Assembly: GCA_016872855.1 (NCBI GenBank)
Contig: VGYV01000004.1
Span: forward strand, 1 to 36,963
Direction of reading: 5' to 3'
From: Planctomycetota bacterium
GTDB taxonomy: Bacteria > Planctomycetota > PUPC01 > DSUN01
Length of the DNA: 36,963 nucleotides
Shown: positions 1-8,676 of the stretch, piece after piece
Numbering within the stretch: the first letter of the stretch is position 1
Layout: every line of letters starts with the position of its first letter
Translations under genes and position numbers: made by a program
Notes under the pieces: generated by a model
What the model was told of the DNA's origin: nothing
What the model saw: only the letters and a program-made list of their open reading frames with translations
The model's database searches: none

Positions 1-17
1 CGGTACTTCTTGTTCAT
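1..17 (-). CDS. 5' end of a gene running off the window (MNKKY...)
   Basis: ATG (minus) at 17-15 preceded by AGGAGG-type SD (gcaggaggagcgaATG) and a consensus promoter at 54-82. Confidence 0.55.
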
Positions 18-53
18 TCGCTCCTCCTGCGGAAGATGGCTCCCCACAGGAGG

Positions 54-82
54 AATATACTCCACGTAACCTATCATGTCAA
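54..82 (-). promoter_or_regulatory. sigma70-like promoter TTGACA-N17-TATATT
   Basis: Minus strand TTGACA (82-77), 17-nt spacer, TATATT (59-54), upstream of ATG at 17. Confidence 0.7.
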
Positions 83-411
83 GATTGACACAGTACTAGC
101 ATGAAGCGCGCGATTGGCGCCGAGCCGCCCCGCGGCTTGAACTCGCGGAAGAGCAAGGCCGAGAGGAACGCGCCGAGGACGAAGCCGATGATCTCCGGCC
201 GCATGTACTGCACGGGGGCCGCGCGGTGCAGGCCGACGGCGCCTGCCATGTCGCGCTCGAAGCAGGCCGTGCAGATGCCCATGTTCGGTGGGTTGCCCTG
301 CTGCTGAAGCAGCGAGGCAGCCACGCCGATGATCAGACCCACGACGATGATGCCCGCGCGCGACGCCAGGAATCGGCTGATGCCGCGCCGCAGGCCGCCG
401 TCCGTTGCCAT
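79..411 (-). pseudogene. YedE/YeeE-family (putative selenium/sulfur transporter) N-terminal fragment, truncated
   Basis: GNPPNMGICTACFERDMAGAVGLHRAAPVQYMRPEIIGFVLGAFLSALLFREFKPRGGSAPIARFML resembles the YedE N-terminus, then VLCQS-stop. SD (gaggagagaccgaATG) supports the start at 411. Confidence 0.65.
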
Positions 412-430
412 TCGGTCTCTCCTCACAGGG

Positions 431-463
431 AACCTCCCGCAGGTTGGGAACCTGCGGGAGGTT
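431..463. repeat. AACCTCCCGCAGGTT...AACCTGCGGGAGGTT hairpin
   Basis: aacctcccgcaggttgggaacctgcgggaggtt; related copies at 2278-2309 and 18064-18096, all at gene 3' ends. Confidence 0.8.
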
Positions 464-468
464 TGGGG

Positions 469-1908
469 TCAGAAGGTGAGCTGCCAGATGAGGTACGAGA
501 AATCAATGTCCTCGTGCGCGCCCGACTGCTTGATGAAGGAGCCAGGGAAGAAGTGGCTGTAGCCGCCGATGATCGTCTGGTGGCGGTCAATCTGGTAGCG
601 GAGCCGCAGGTCAATCTCGCCGCCGATGTTGTGCGAGGTGCCCAGGCCCCCCGCCCTGGCGACGGCCCCGCCCGCGTTGTAGACCGCGTCGCGGTTGCTC
701 GCGCGCCAGAAGTAGTGGCCGTCCAGCTTCACGAAGAGCTTCTTGGTCGGCTTCAGCTCCAGCCCCGCGCTGGCGTCCACGATGTTCTGCCGGCCGATGT
801 AGTCAATGTAGCCGAAGTAGAGGTGGCCGAGGGGGTAGAGCTGGTTGAAGGTCTCGACGTCGCCGCCTGGCCGGCGGTCGCCGCTGGCATAGTCGAAGCC
901 GAGGAAGAAGCGAGGCGAGGCGGGCGCCTTAGCGAGCGTGTAGCCGACCTGGGAGGCGAACATCCAGGCCCGGATGTCCCGCTCGGCGATGGTGCCGAAC
1001 TGGCCGGCGCCCTCGACGTCGAAGTCGAAGCCCGTGCCCGCAATCTTGCCGCTCAGGCGCGTGCCGAGCGTCCAGCGCCGCTCCGCGCCGCGCGTGCCGT
1101 TGAACGCCGCGGCCTGGTTCCTGAACCCCAGGCCGTAGAGGTCCCACGCCACGTCCTTGCTCACCTTGTGGGTCGCGTAGAGGCCGTAGACCTCGGTGTT
1201 GTGATCGTGGCGGTTGGTGCGGAAGCGGTTCACGAGCACCACGCGCCCCCAGAAGGTCGTGAGGGTCCACGTGGGGAGGGTGAGGGTGGCGGAGAGGGCG
1301 TCGAAGGTGCGGCGGGTGTTGGCCCAGTCGAGCGGGCTGACGAGGCGCTGGTTGCCGAGGCTCAGTTCCTGGCGCCCCGCGCGGAACGTGACCTTCGCCG
1401 TCTCGGACGGGAAAACGTTCCACTCGGCGAAGGCGTTCTGGATGTCCGCCTGATCGCAATCGAGCGTCCGCTTGCCGCCCGGCAGCTCGCGGTCGCTGGT
1501 GTGCGCGCTTCGCAGCTCGAAGAAGAAGCGGAAGGCCGGGGTGAAGTGGAAGTCGCCGTGGAGGCGGACGCGCGACTGGACGTAGTCGTCGGTGCCGCCG
1601 TTCTTGAGGAAGCCGAAGTCGCTCCAGCGTTCGTAGCGCTCGCGCACCTGTCCGCCGAAGCTGGCCCAGGCCGAGCCGTCGCGGTTCAGCGGCACGTATT
1701 TGAGCGGGTCGGCCCAGTCGCGCGGCGCGCCCTCGGGCCGCCGGCCCAGGGCCGACCAGTCCTCACGGTAGCGGATGTCCTGGAAGGCCGGCCACTGGAA
1801 GCCTGGGCCGGCCCCTGCGCCTTCTCCCCCCAGGCCACTGCTGGACAAGCCAGCAGTGCCACAGACCGCTGCCCATGCAGCATGCAGCACGATGGTTCTG
1901 CCAGACAT
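469..1908 (-). CDS. alginate export family outer-membrane porin-like protein
   Basis: Beta-barrel-like protein with alginate_exp-style motifs (FRAGRQELSLGNQRLVSPLDWANTRRTFDA). Start re-set from 2040 to ATG 1908 because of SD gagggg and a signal-like N-terminus. Confidence 0.75.
   Translation of the reverse strand: MSGRTIVLHAAWAAVCGTAGLSSSGLGGEGAGAGPGFQWPAFQDIRYREDWSALGRRPEGAPRDWADPLKYVPLNRDGSAWASFGGQVRERYERWSDFGFLKNGGTDDYVQSRVRLHGDFHFTPAFRFFFELRSAHTSDRELPGGKRTLDCDQADIQNAFAEWNVFPSETAKVTFRAGRQELSLGNQRLVSPLDWANTRRTFDALSATLTLPTWTLTTFWGRVVLVNRFRTNRHDHNTEVYGLYATHKVSKDVAWDLYGLGFRNQAAAFNGTRGAERRWTLGTRLSGKIAGTGFDFDVEGAGQFGTIAERDIRAWMFASQVGYTLAKAPASPRFFLGFDYASGDRRPGGDVETFNQLYPLGHLYFGYIDYIGRQNIVDASAGLELKPTKKLFVKLDGHYFWRASNRDAVYNAGGAVARAGGLGTSHNIGGEIDLRLRYQIDRHQTIIGGYSHFFPGSFIKQSGAHEDIDFSYLIWQLTF
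1836..1858. repeat. CACTGCTGG-acaag-CCAGCAGTG palindrome inside the signal-peptide region
   Basis: Perfect 9-bp arms, 5-nt loop. Confidence 0.6.
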
Positions 1909-2275
1909 GAAAGTCCCCTCGCAGTGACTCCAAGCGTGCGCCGAGTCCAGGAGGGGAAGGCGGGGGTCACGGCCGCGGGACATGGGGTCGAGGGGCCGTG
2001 GCGGAGCAGTCGCGCCGTCGGGCCTCGCTGGCATCGGCAAGTGATGGTGGACGCAACACGTGCGTCCGCGTCGCCGCCATTCAGCGGCTGGCCCGTCACG
2101 TCGCGACCAAGGCGAACGGCAAGGCTGTCGCGTAGTCAGCCACGGCTCTCACCCCCTTTCCGCGTCGCAAGGGAGGGCGGGACCATCGAAGAACGGTCCT
2201 CCATGATACCACATCCGCCGGAAGGCGTCAAGCGCGGAATGGGGCTCTAGCCGCAGTTGGGGGCCGCGCTTGCGC

Positions 2276-3985
2276 CTAACCTCCCGAAGGTGTTGGAACC
2301 TTCGGGAGGGGGTGGTAGGGTAGGAAGACCTGGGCGTAGAGGTCGCGGGGGTCCGTGAGGGCGAGGCGTGCGAAGCGTGGGTCGTTGGGGACGAGGAGGA
2401 AGGGCCAGAACTGGGGTCCGCCCAGGGCGCCGTGGCTGGCCACCTGGTCGTCGAAGCAGACGAAGCCGCGCTCGTCGTAGGCGCCGAAGAGGATGAGGTC
2501 GCCGGCGTTTTGGAAGCCGCCCATGCGTTCGAGGGCGCGGCGGCCGACGGGGCCGGCGTCGTCGTAGGGGGCCAGGGGGTTGTCGCCCTCAATGGCTGTG
2601 ACTTCGCCGTCAATGAGGCGACCGATGCCGCGGCGCGAGCGGAGGACCAGGCCGCCCTCGGGGGCCTTCGTGGCGACGAGGCCCACGCCTGGGTGCTTGA
2701 CGAGGAAGGCCAACACGTCGGGGAACTCGCGGCGGACCGCCGCGTCGTCCAGCCGCTCGGGCCAGCGGGAGAAGTAGACGTGGGCGAGCGTGCCTGAGTA
2801 GGTAACGACGAAGTCGTTGTCCGCGTCCACGTAGTACTTTTCGACAAGGTAGCTCTCGGGGTTGGTGATCTTGCGGAGGAGTCGCGCGACGCCGCGCAGG
2901 AGGCCGCGGGTGAGGAAGAAGCGGCCTTCGGCCCGGCGGGCCAGGTGGGCGGCGTAGAGGCCGCGGGTGTGGGTGGAGGGCAGCTCGTGGGCGTCGGACT
3001 CGACGCGGACGCTTCGGCCTTCAAAGTGGCGATGGAGGACCTGTCCGAGCGTGGCGCCGAAGAGGCGGAGGAAGGGGCCGCCCGCGGTCTGGCCGTGGTC
3101 GGAGAGGACGATGAGGTCGTAGTGGCGGCCTGGGAGCCGGCGGACGATCTTCTCGATTTCGAGGATGCGGCCGACGATGCCGCGGAGGTTCTTCAGGGCA
3201 GGGCGCGAGCGCGGGCCGTAGTGGTGGGCCAGCTCGTCGTAGCTGGTGTAGGTAGTGAAGATGTAGGGGACGCCGGCGTAGACGTCGGCCATGACGGCGA
3301 TGGTCTGGACCTCGCGGAGGATGACGTTTGAGAGGACGCGCATGACGGGGAACCAGCCCTCGACGACCGAGCTGTGGCGGCCTGGGCCGGTGTGGCGGTC
3401 GTAGAGCTCGAAGAAGAGCTCGCGGACCGAGGCGAGGAGGGTCATGAGCATTCGGAGTGGGTGGAGCAGCGCGAGGAGGAAGAGGCGCAGGCCGCCGAGC
3501 TGTTCGAAGAAGGAGCGCGGGACCGACGAGTTGGCGGTGAGCACGGCGCGGTCGGCGTCGCCGTCCACGAGATTCACGTAGCTTGCGCCGCCGCGGAGGA
3601 TGCCCACGCGGGCGCCGAGGCGTGGGCGGATGTACTCGGCGCTGTGGGGGCGGTTGCAGTTGACCACGCGGCGGTCGGCGCGCTCGTACCAGCGGAAGGC
3701 CGGGATGTCGGCGTTCTCGCCGTAGAACATCCCCACCTGGGCATAGGAGGTGGCGCTGGGCAGGCCGGCGGGGAAGCGATGGAGCTTGTACTCGCGGTTG
3801 CGCAGGCGGCGGCGGAGGCGCGAGAGGTAGCCGCGCTCGAGCGCGTGGGCCAGGTCGGCGTGGGCCAGCCCGTCTATCTGGATGCCCACGAAGCCGCGGT
3901 GCTCCATCGGCCCGCGGCAGCGCCACAGGCGCAGGGGCAGGTACTTGATGAAGTAGTAGAGCGCGAACAGCCGCCGCCAGACCAT
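2276..3985 (-). CDS. membrane-associated alkaline phosphatase/phosphodiesterase-superfamily protein
   Basis: GFVGIQIDGLAHADL ... YDLIVLSDHGQTAGG metal-site-like motifs, hydrophobic N-terminus. Confidence 0.7.
   Translation of the reverse strand: MVWRRLFALYYFIKYLPLRLWRCRGPMEHRGFVGIQIDGLAHADLAHALERGYLSRLRRRLRNREYKLHRFPAGLPSATSYAQVGMFYGENADIPAFRWYERADRRVVNCNRPHSAEYIRPRLGARVGILRGGASYVNLVDGDADRAVLTANSSVPRSFFEQLGGLRLFLLALLHPLRMLMTLLASVRELFFELYDRHTGPGRHSSVVEGWFPVMRVLSNVILREVQTIAVMADVYAGVPYIFTTYTSYDELAHHYGPRSRPALKNLRGIVGRILEIEKIVRRLPGRHYDLIVLSDHGQTAGGPFLRLFGATLGQVLHRHFEGRSVRVESDAHELPSTHTRGLYAAHLARRAEGRFFLTRGLLRGVARLLRKITNPESYLVEKYYVDADNDFVVTYSGTLAHVYFSRWPERLDDAAVRREFPDVLAFLVKHPGVGLVATKAPEGGLVLRSRRGIGRLIDGEVTAIEGDNPLAPYDDAGPVGRRALERMGGFQNAGDLILFGAYDERGFVCFDDQVASHGALGGPQFWPFLLVPNDPRFARLALTDPRDLYAQVFLPYHPLPKVPTPSGG
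2278..2309. repeat. AACCTCCCGAAGGT...ACCTTCGGGAGG hairpin overlapping a CDS 3' end
   Basis: aacctcccgaaggtgttggaaccttcgggagg; encodes the C-terminal KVPTPSGG of the phosphodiesterase-like gene. Confidence 0.8.
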
Positions 3986-4110
3986 CGCTCGCCCTCCGCA
4001 CCGAGGTGTTGGCCTGCATCATAGCCCTCAACGCGGGGGATTGTCAACCGCACCGGTTGATCCGGGTATGGCCCCAATCCTGGCAACCAGCCTGGGTTGC
4101 CCTATCGTGC

Positions 4111-4200
4111 TCGTCCTCGTCCTTCGTCCTCGTCCTCGACCCTCTTGGCTTGCGCGCAGCGGAATCGAGGACGAGGACGACGGACGAGGGACGAGGACGA
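4111..4200. repeat. imperfect inverted repeat of TCGTCCTCGTCC / GGACGAGGACGA
   Basis: Arms 4111-4139 and 4165-4200 in the intergenic region between divergent genes. Confidence 0.65.
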
Positions 4201-4242
4201 TCCAGGAACACGTCGAGCGCAGGGATCAGGGGCCGTACTCGG

Positions 4243-4271
4243 TTGATCCCACGGCGTTTCCGGGCTACAAT
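4243..4271 (+). promoter_or_regulatory. sigma70-like promoter TTGATC-N17-TACAAT
   Basis: -10 lies 28 nt upstream of ATG 4299. Confidence 0.55.
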
Positions 4272-4298
4272 TGGGTTGAGGGAGATGGGAGTCTGGGG

Positions 4299-4631
4299 AT
4301 GCGTGAGACGATTGAGCGGTTCCGCGACCTGCTGGTCGCGCGGATGGGCGTGCTGGAGGAGGAAATCCGCCTCGCCGAGGCGCTCTACAAGGAACGGCAC
4401 GGCGATTACAGCCAGGTGACGCTTGAGAATGTGGCGATCTTCGAGCGACAGGCGAGGGACGTGCACCACGTGAGGTCGCTCTTCCACTCCCTCGACCTCG
4501 AGCAGTTCGAGTCGATCGAGCAGTTCCGCGAGTTCGCCCTCGCCACGCTTCAGAAGCTCTACGACGCGCGGGTGATGTTCCGCTCCGGGCTGCGGATGCT
4601 GATGGAGTGCGTGCGCGACCTGCACTGTTGA
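4299..4631 (+). CDS. conserved hypothetical protein, alpha-helical (110 aa)
   Basis: ORF from MRETIERFRDLLVARMG..., ends TGA at 4631; promoter-like sequence directly upstream. Confidence 0.6.
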   Translation: MRETIERFRDLLVARMGVLEEEIRLAEALYKERHGDYSQVTLENVAIFERQARDVHHVRSLFHSLDLEQFESIEQFREFALATLQKLYDARVMFRSGLRMLMECVRDLHC

Positions 4632-4675
4632 TTTGCCGCCTCGCGGCAGCCTATAATGCTGGTGGGGGCGGTGGC

Positions 4676-4739
4676 GTAGCGACAAGCGTCCCGCTTGTCG
4701 AGGGGCAGAAGAAGCCGCAAGCGGGACGCTCGCGGCTAC
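4676..4739. repeat. GTAGCGACAAGCGTCCCGCTTG...CAAGCGGGACGCT..GGCTAC inverted repeat
   Basis: Palindromic; second copy at 32178-32250. Confidence 0.75.
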
Positions 4740-4771
4740 GGGTCGTTGGGGGCTGCGAGGAGCATGATCGC

Positions 4772-6079
4772 ATGAGATGGCAGCCACTGATTCTGGCGGG
4801 CCTGATGGCCCTCGCGGTGGGCAAGGCCCGGGGCGACGTGGTGCACCTGCGCTCGGGCGGCAAGGTCGAGGGCGCCATCGTGTCGCGCACGGCGTCCGAG
4901 GTCGTCGTGCAGACGGCGGCGGGCAAGGTGACGCTGAAGGCGGCCGAGGTGGCGCGGATCGAGGTGAAGGCGAGCCCGCTGGACGTTTACCGCCAGATGG
5001 CGGCGAAGGTGAAGGAGGACGACGCGGACGGCCGCTACCAGCTCGGCCTCTGGTGCCAGGACCAGAAGCTGTTCCGCGAGGCGCGCGGGGAGTTCGAGAG
5101 GGCCATCGCCCTGGACCCGAACCACAAGGGCGCGCGCGCCAAGCTGGGCTACGTGCAGCGCGACGGCCAGTGGCTCACCGCGGCCGACGCGAAGAAGGCC
5201 GACGGCTTAGTGCGCGTGGGCGACAAGTGGATGACCGAGCAGGAGCGCGTGCGGCTGGAGCAGCGCGAGGTGGTGGCCGACTGGGCCCGCCGCGTGCGCC
5301 AGCTCATCGCCCGGCGGCCCGCCACCGAGCAGGCCATCGCCGCGCGCCTGGCCGAGGCCGTGGGCGAGCGGCCCCGCGCACTGCCAAACGCCGCCTTCTG
5401 CATCGTCCTCGAAGAGCTGATGAAGGAGGCCATCGAGGCCCCCCGCGACCGCACGGACGAGGCGCGCCTCGCCCTCGTGGGCCTGCTGGCCGACCAGCGG
5501 GGCGACAACGTGGCGGAGGCCCTCCGCTACACCGCCGTGCGCGACATAGACGCGCGGGTCCGCGCCGCCGCCATCAAGGCCCTGGCCGCCCAGAAGGACG
5601 CGGAGAACACGGCCTACTTCGTCGGCCTCCTCCACCGCTTCACCAGCTCCAAGGTCCGCCTCCAGAGCGACAAGGCCGGCCGCGCCACGGCCCGCCGCGT
5701 CCTGCGCCGCGCCTCCGAGGCCCTGGCCGGCCTGGGCGACCCGCGAGCCGTGCCAGCCCTCGTCAACGCCCTCGCCGTCCGGTTCCAGCTCAAGGAGAAG
5801 GCCGACGAGTTGCCCCCGCTGAACATCAACCTCAGCACCAACTCGCTCGCGGACATGGCGATCGTGACCGATCCGCTGGGCAACCAGATCATGGTGCCGA
5901 TCACCGAGAGCTCGAACTGGGGCCTCGACCCGAACCTCGACCGGGAGACCGAGGACCCGTTCTTCTTCAACGACGCGGCCTACAACGCCCTCCGCAGCCT
6001 GACCGGGCAGAACTTCAGCCACGACAAGCGCGCCTGGCTCGCCTGGTGGTACCGCAATCGGCACAATCTGGTGGATTGA
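4772..6079 (+). CDS. secreted TPR/HEAT-repeat-like hypothetical protein
   Basis: MRWQPLILAGLMALAVGKARG signal-like N-terminus, TPR-like helix (YQLGLWCQDQKLFREARGEFERAIALDPNHKGARAKLGY) and HEAT-like segment. Start trimmed from 4607. Confidence 0.65.
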   Translation: MRWQPLILAGLMALAVGKARGDVVHLRSGGKVEGAIVSRTASEVVVQTAAGKVTLKAAEVARIEVKASPLDVYRQMAAKVKEDDADGRYQLGLWCQDQKLFREARGEFERAIALDPNHKGARAKLGYVQRDGQWLTAADAKKADGLVRVGDKWMTEQERVRLEQREVVADWARRVRQLIARRPATEQAIAARLAEAVGERPRALPNAAFCIVLEELMKEAIEAPRDRTDEARLALVGLLADQRGDNVAEALRYTAVRDIDARVRAAAIKALAAQKDAENTAYFVGLLHRFTSSKVRLQSDKAGRATARRVLRRASEALAGLGDPRAVPALVNALAVRFQLKEKADELPPLNINLSTNSLADMAIVTDPLGNQIMVPITESSNWGLDPNLDRETEDPFFFNDAAYNALRSLTGQNFSHDKRAWLAWWYRNRHNLVD

Positions 6080-6086
6080 GGGGCGC

Positions 6087-6131
6087 GGTCGGCCCGATCG
6101 GCCCGATCGGACTGATCCGACCGATCCGACA
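6087..6131. repeat. short CCGATCGG-type array/inverted repeat between convergent genes
   Basis: ggtcggcccgatcggcccgatcggactgatccgaccgatccgac. Confidence 0.65.
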
Positions 6132-6148
6132 GCTCCCCCCGATGCGGC

Positions 6149-7642
6149 TCACCCCTGGTCCGGCGGCTTGGGCTCCTCGGGCTTCTCCTCGGGCGGATGG
6201 AACTTGGCTCGCATGCGCTCGGTCTCGCGCTGGCGGCGGGCCTCGGCGGCCTTGCGGTCGCGCGTCCGGCTCAGCACGATGGCTGCTCCCAGCACCAGCG
6301 CCGTCACCCCCACGACCGCGACGAGCGTGAACGCGAGGCCCCGTCCCGGCGTTGCATCCCCGTACTCAATGATCCGCATGCGCTGCGCCACGAAGATGGG
6401 GCTGGTGACCTGGTAGCGGCCCTCGCTGGCGTACTCCCACCTCTTGAAGAAGTAGCCGTAGAGGACGATCGGGTCCCCGTGCCGTATCCCCACGGGCACG
6501 TGGATGCAGTAGAAGGTGTTCATCCGCCGCTCCTCGCCGGCGAACTGGCCGTAGAAGACGTCGGGCATGTCGAGGAGGTTCTCGGGCAGGCAGTGGCGGA
6601 TGAGGCGGCGCAGCTCGCCCCGCACGATCACGGGCCAGGCCCGGTAGCGCTCGGGCCAGAGCGTGAAGTCGTTGAACCCCAGCTCGGCGCCGGTCTGCTC
6701 CTTCAGCTCGGCGGCCCTGGCCTCGGCCTGGGCCTTCAGGTCCTCGAACGAGGTGTCGCGCGCGCGCTTCAGCAGCCAGTAGAGCGGGCGAGCCTCGGCG
6801 CGGTTGCCGTCCACAATCGGCCCCGGGATGGCCGCCTGGTCGAGGTAGTCGGGCCGCTCGAAGGCGCGGGCGACGACGACGGCGACCTGGAAGTCCGGGT
6901 CGTCCAGCTTCTGCGCCTCGCTGACCCTGGCCTTGAAGAAGCGGCCGTAGACGGAGAGCCGGTCGTAGCGGCGGGCGCCCTTGAGCTTCTCCATCGCGAA
7001 CACGTCGTAGAGGTAGCCCTTCGAGCCAGGGGGCGGGTTGTCGGCCCGGAGGCGGTAGGCGTGGAGCTTGGCAAGGCCGGTGGGGTTCCCGGGGAGCGTC
7101 ATCTCCCACATCTGCACCAGCTCGCCGCTCACGCGGAGGGCCTTGCCGCGCCACGCCTCCGCGCTGTCCCACAGCGTGGGCCACACCACCTTTGTGTCCG
7201 CTTCGGCCCGAAGCTTCTCCGGCGTGTCCTGCGACACGCGCCAGAGCATGTGCAGGAAGGGGCCGCCCTCCAGCTCTCCGTTTTGGTCCAACACCTGCTC
7301 CAGCACCTTCGGGTCAGTGATGCCCGGGAACTTCTTCTCGGGGTCCTCCTTGGGCGCGGGCAGCGGCTCGGCCTCCTTGGCCGGCGCCAGGGGCGCCACG
7401 TCCGGCGCCTCGCCCTCGGGCAGCGACGCCTTCGTCTCCGTGTCCACGGTCGGCAGGGGCTCCACCGGCTCCTTGTGCCCCGGGGACGCCTTCTCCTGTC
7501 CTGCCCCCCGCCGCTCGCAGCTCCTCAGCTCCCACATGACCACGAGAAGGGCCACGAGCAGGATGAGCATGGCGACGAGCTTGATGCGATTCGTCCGCAT
7601 CGCCTGCTCGTGCCGCTCCCGCAGCTTTCCCGAGAGGTCCAT
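6149..7642 (-). CDS. membrane-anchored hypothetical protein (N- and C-terminal TM segments)
   Basis: MDLSGKLRERHEQAMRTNRIKLVAMLILLVALLVVMWELRS...; SD aaggagg upstream of ATG 7642. The 815-aa track ORF is over-extended. Confidence 0.65.
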   Translation of the reverse strand: MDLSGKLRERHEQAMRTNRIKLVAMLILLVALLVVMWELRSCERRGAGQEKASPGHKEPVEPLPTVDTETKASLPEGEAPDVAPLAPAKEAEPLPAPKEDPEKKFPGITDPKVLEQVLDQNGELEGGPFLHMLWRVSQDTPEKLRAEADTKVVWPTLWDSAEAWRGKALRVSGELVQMWEMTLPGNPTGLAKLHAYRLRADNPPPGSKGYLYDVFAMEKLKGARRYDRLSVYGRFFKARVSEAQKLDDPDFQVAVVVARAFERPDYLDQAAIPGPIVDGNRAEARPLYWLLKRARDTSFEDLKAQAEARAAELKEQTGAELGFNDFTLWPERYRAWPVIVRGELRRLIRHCLPENLLDMPDVFYGQFAGEERRMNTFYCIHVPVGIRHGDPIVLYGYFFKRWEYASEGRYQVTSPIFVAQRMRIIEYGDATPGRGLAFTLVAVVGVTALVLGAAIVLSRTRDRKAAEARRQRETERMRAKFHPPEEKPEEPKPPDQG

Positions 7643-7659
7643 TCCGGCCGCCTCCTTCC

Positions 7660-8475
7660 TTACAGGCCAAAGCCCACGGCCTGCTTCGGGCAGGCCTTCT
7701 GGCAACTCAGGCAGCGAACGCAGGCCGACGAATCGGCGTCCTCGTAGACCCGCAGGCCCACGGGACACGTCTTCCCGCATAAGTCGCACTTCACGCACTT
7801 CGCCGTGTCCACCCGCAGGCGGAGCAGGCTGGCGCGGTTGAACATCCCGTAGATGGCCCCCAGTGGGCAGGCCACGCGGCAGAAGGGCCGCTTGCTCACC
7901 ACCATCCAGCCGAGGAACGCGACGAGGATCGCGCTCTTCAGAATCAGGTAGTAGGGCCGCGCGGGAATCCGCTCCGCCCCTACCCCCAGCAGCGGCACCG
8001 CCCCCTCCAGCGTGCCCGCGGGACACACCACCTTGCAGAACCACGGCCCCGTGCTCTGCCCTGTCCGGTCCACCCACAGCAGCGGCAGGGCGATCACCAG
8101 CACCACGAGCGTCGCGTACTTCCCCCACTCGAACACCCGCGGGATGCGCAGCTTGGGCGACGGAATCTTGTGCAGCCCGTCCTGAAGGTAGCCCAAGGGG
8201 CAGAGCCACCCGCAGGCGAAGCGCCCGCTCACCGCCCCGATCGCCCCCAGCAGCCCCACCACGTGGAGCGTGATCCAGTTGAACGGCCTCGCGCCGACGG
8301 CTGCCTGGAGCCCGCCGATGGGGCACGCCCCCGTAGCCGCCGGGCACGAATGGCAGTTCAGCACCGGCACGCACGCATTCTTCAACGGCCCCTTGTACAG
8401 CTTCCCCGTGAGGAAGTTCGGCAGCCACGGGTTGAAGACCAGCGCAGAGAGACTCTGGACGATTCGGCGGACCAT
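7660..8475 (-). CDS. 4Fe-4S polyferredoxin, NapH/YccM-like membrane protein
   Basis: CGWLCPLGYLQD, CRVACPLGAIYGMF, CVKCDLCGKTCPVG, CVRCLSCQKACP. Confidence 0.85.
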   Translation of the reverse strand: MVRRIVQSLSALVFNPWLPNFLTGKLYKGPLKNACVPVLNCHSCPAATGACPIGGLQAAVGARPFNWITLHVVGLLGAIGAVSGRFACGWLCPLGYLQDGLHKIPSPKLRIPRVFEWGKYATLVVLVIALPLLWVDRTGQSTGPWFCKVVCPAGTLEGAVPLLGVGAERIPARPYYLILKSAILVAFLGWMVVSKRPFCRVACPLGAIYGMFNRASLLRLRVDTAKCVKCDLCGKTCPVGLRVYEDADSSACVRCLSCQKACPKQAVGFGL

Positions 8476-8478
8476 GCG

Positions 8479-8613
8479 TCATCCGATCCCGATGCACTCG
8501 CGGCAGATGAGGACCGCCTTGCGGAAGATGGGCGTAAGCGACCCGAAAGCCAGCCCGAGCACGGCCAGGGTCACGAACCCCGCGAGCAGCAGCCACGGCA
8601 GAATCCGTCTCAT
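8479..8613 (-). CDS. 44-aa CxxC small membrane protein, CD1871A-family-like
   Basis: MRRILPWLLLAGFVTLAVLGLAFGSLTPIFRKAVLICRECIGIG; SD caggag; directly upstream of the NapH-like gene. Not in the supplied ORF track. Confidence 0.65.
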   Translation of the reverse strand: MRRILPWLLLAGFVTLAVLGLAFGSLTPIFRKAVLICRECIGIG

Positions 8614-8676
8614 CACGCGCTCCTGCGGCCTCCCTGCCTCACCCCATTCTACCACCCCGCGCCGCGCACGGCAACG

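Noticed and set aside
21-53. tcctcctg...caggagga hairpin as an SD-sequestering riboregulator for the gene at 17.
   Set aside because: With the -10 at 54-59 the transcript would start around position 47, so the anti-SD arm would be mostly outside the RNA.
226-2250. 674-aa plus-strand ORF and many other long antisense ORFs (e.g. 16740-18356, 23735-25759, 27164-28921).
   Set aside because: Shadow ORFs expected in very GC-rich coding DNA; low-complexity V/A/E/R-rich translations and opposite to well-supported genes.
6149-8596. 815-aa ORF as one gene.
   Set aside because: Its N-terminal third is an out-of-frame reading of the NapH-like gene; the real CDS starts at ATG 7642 with its own SD.
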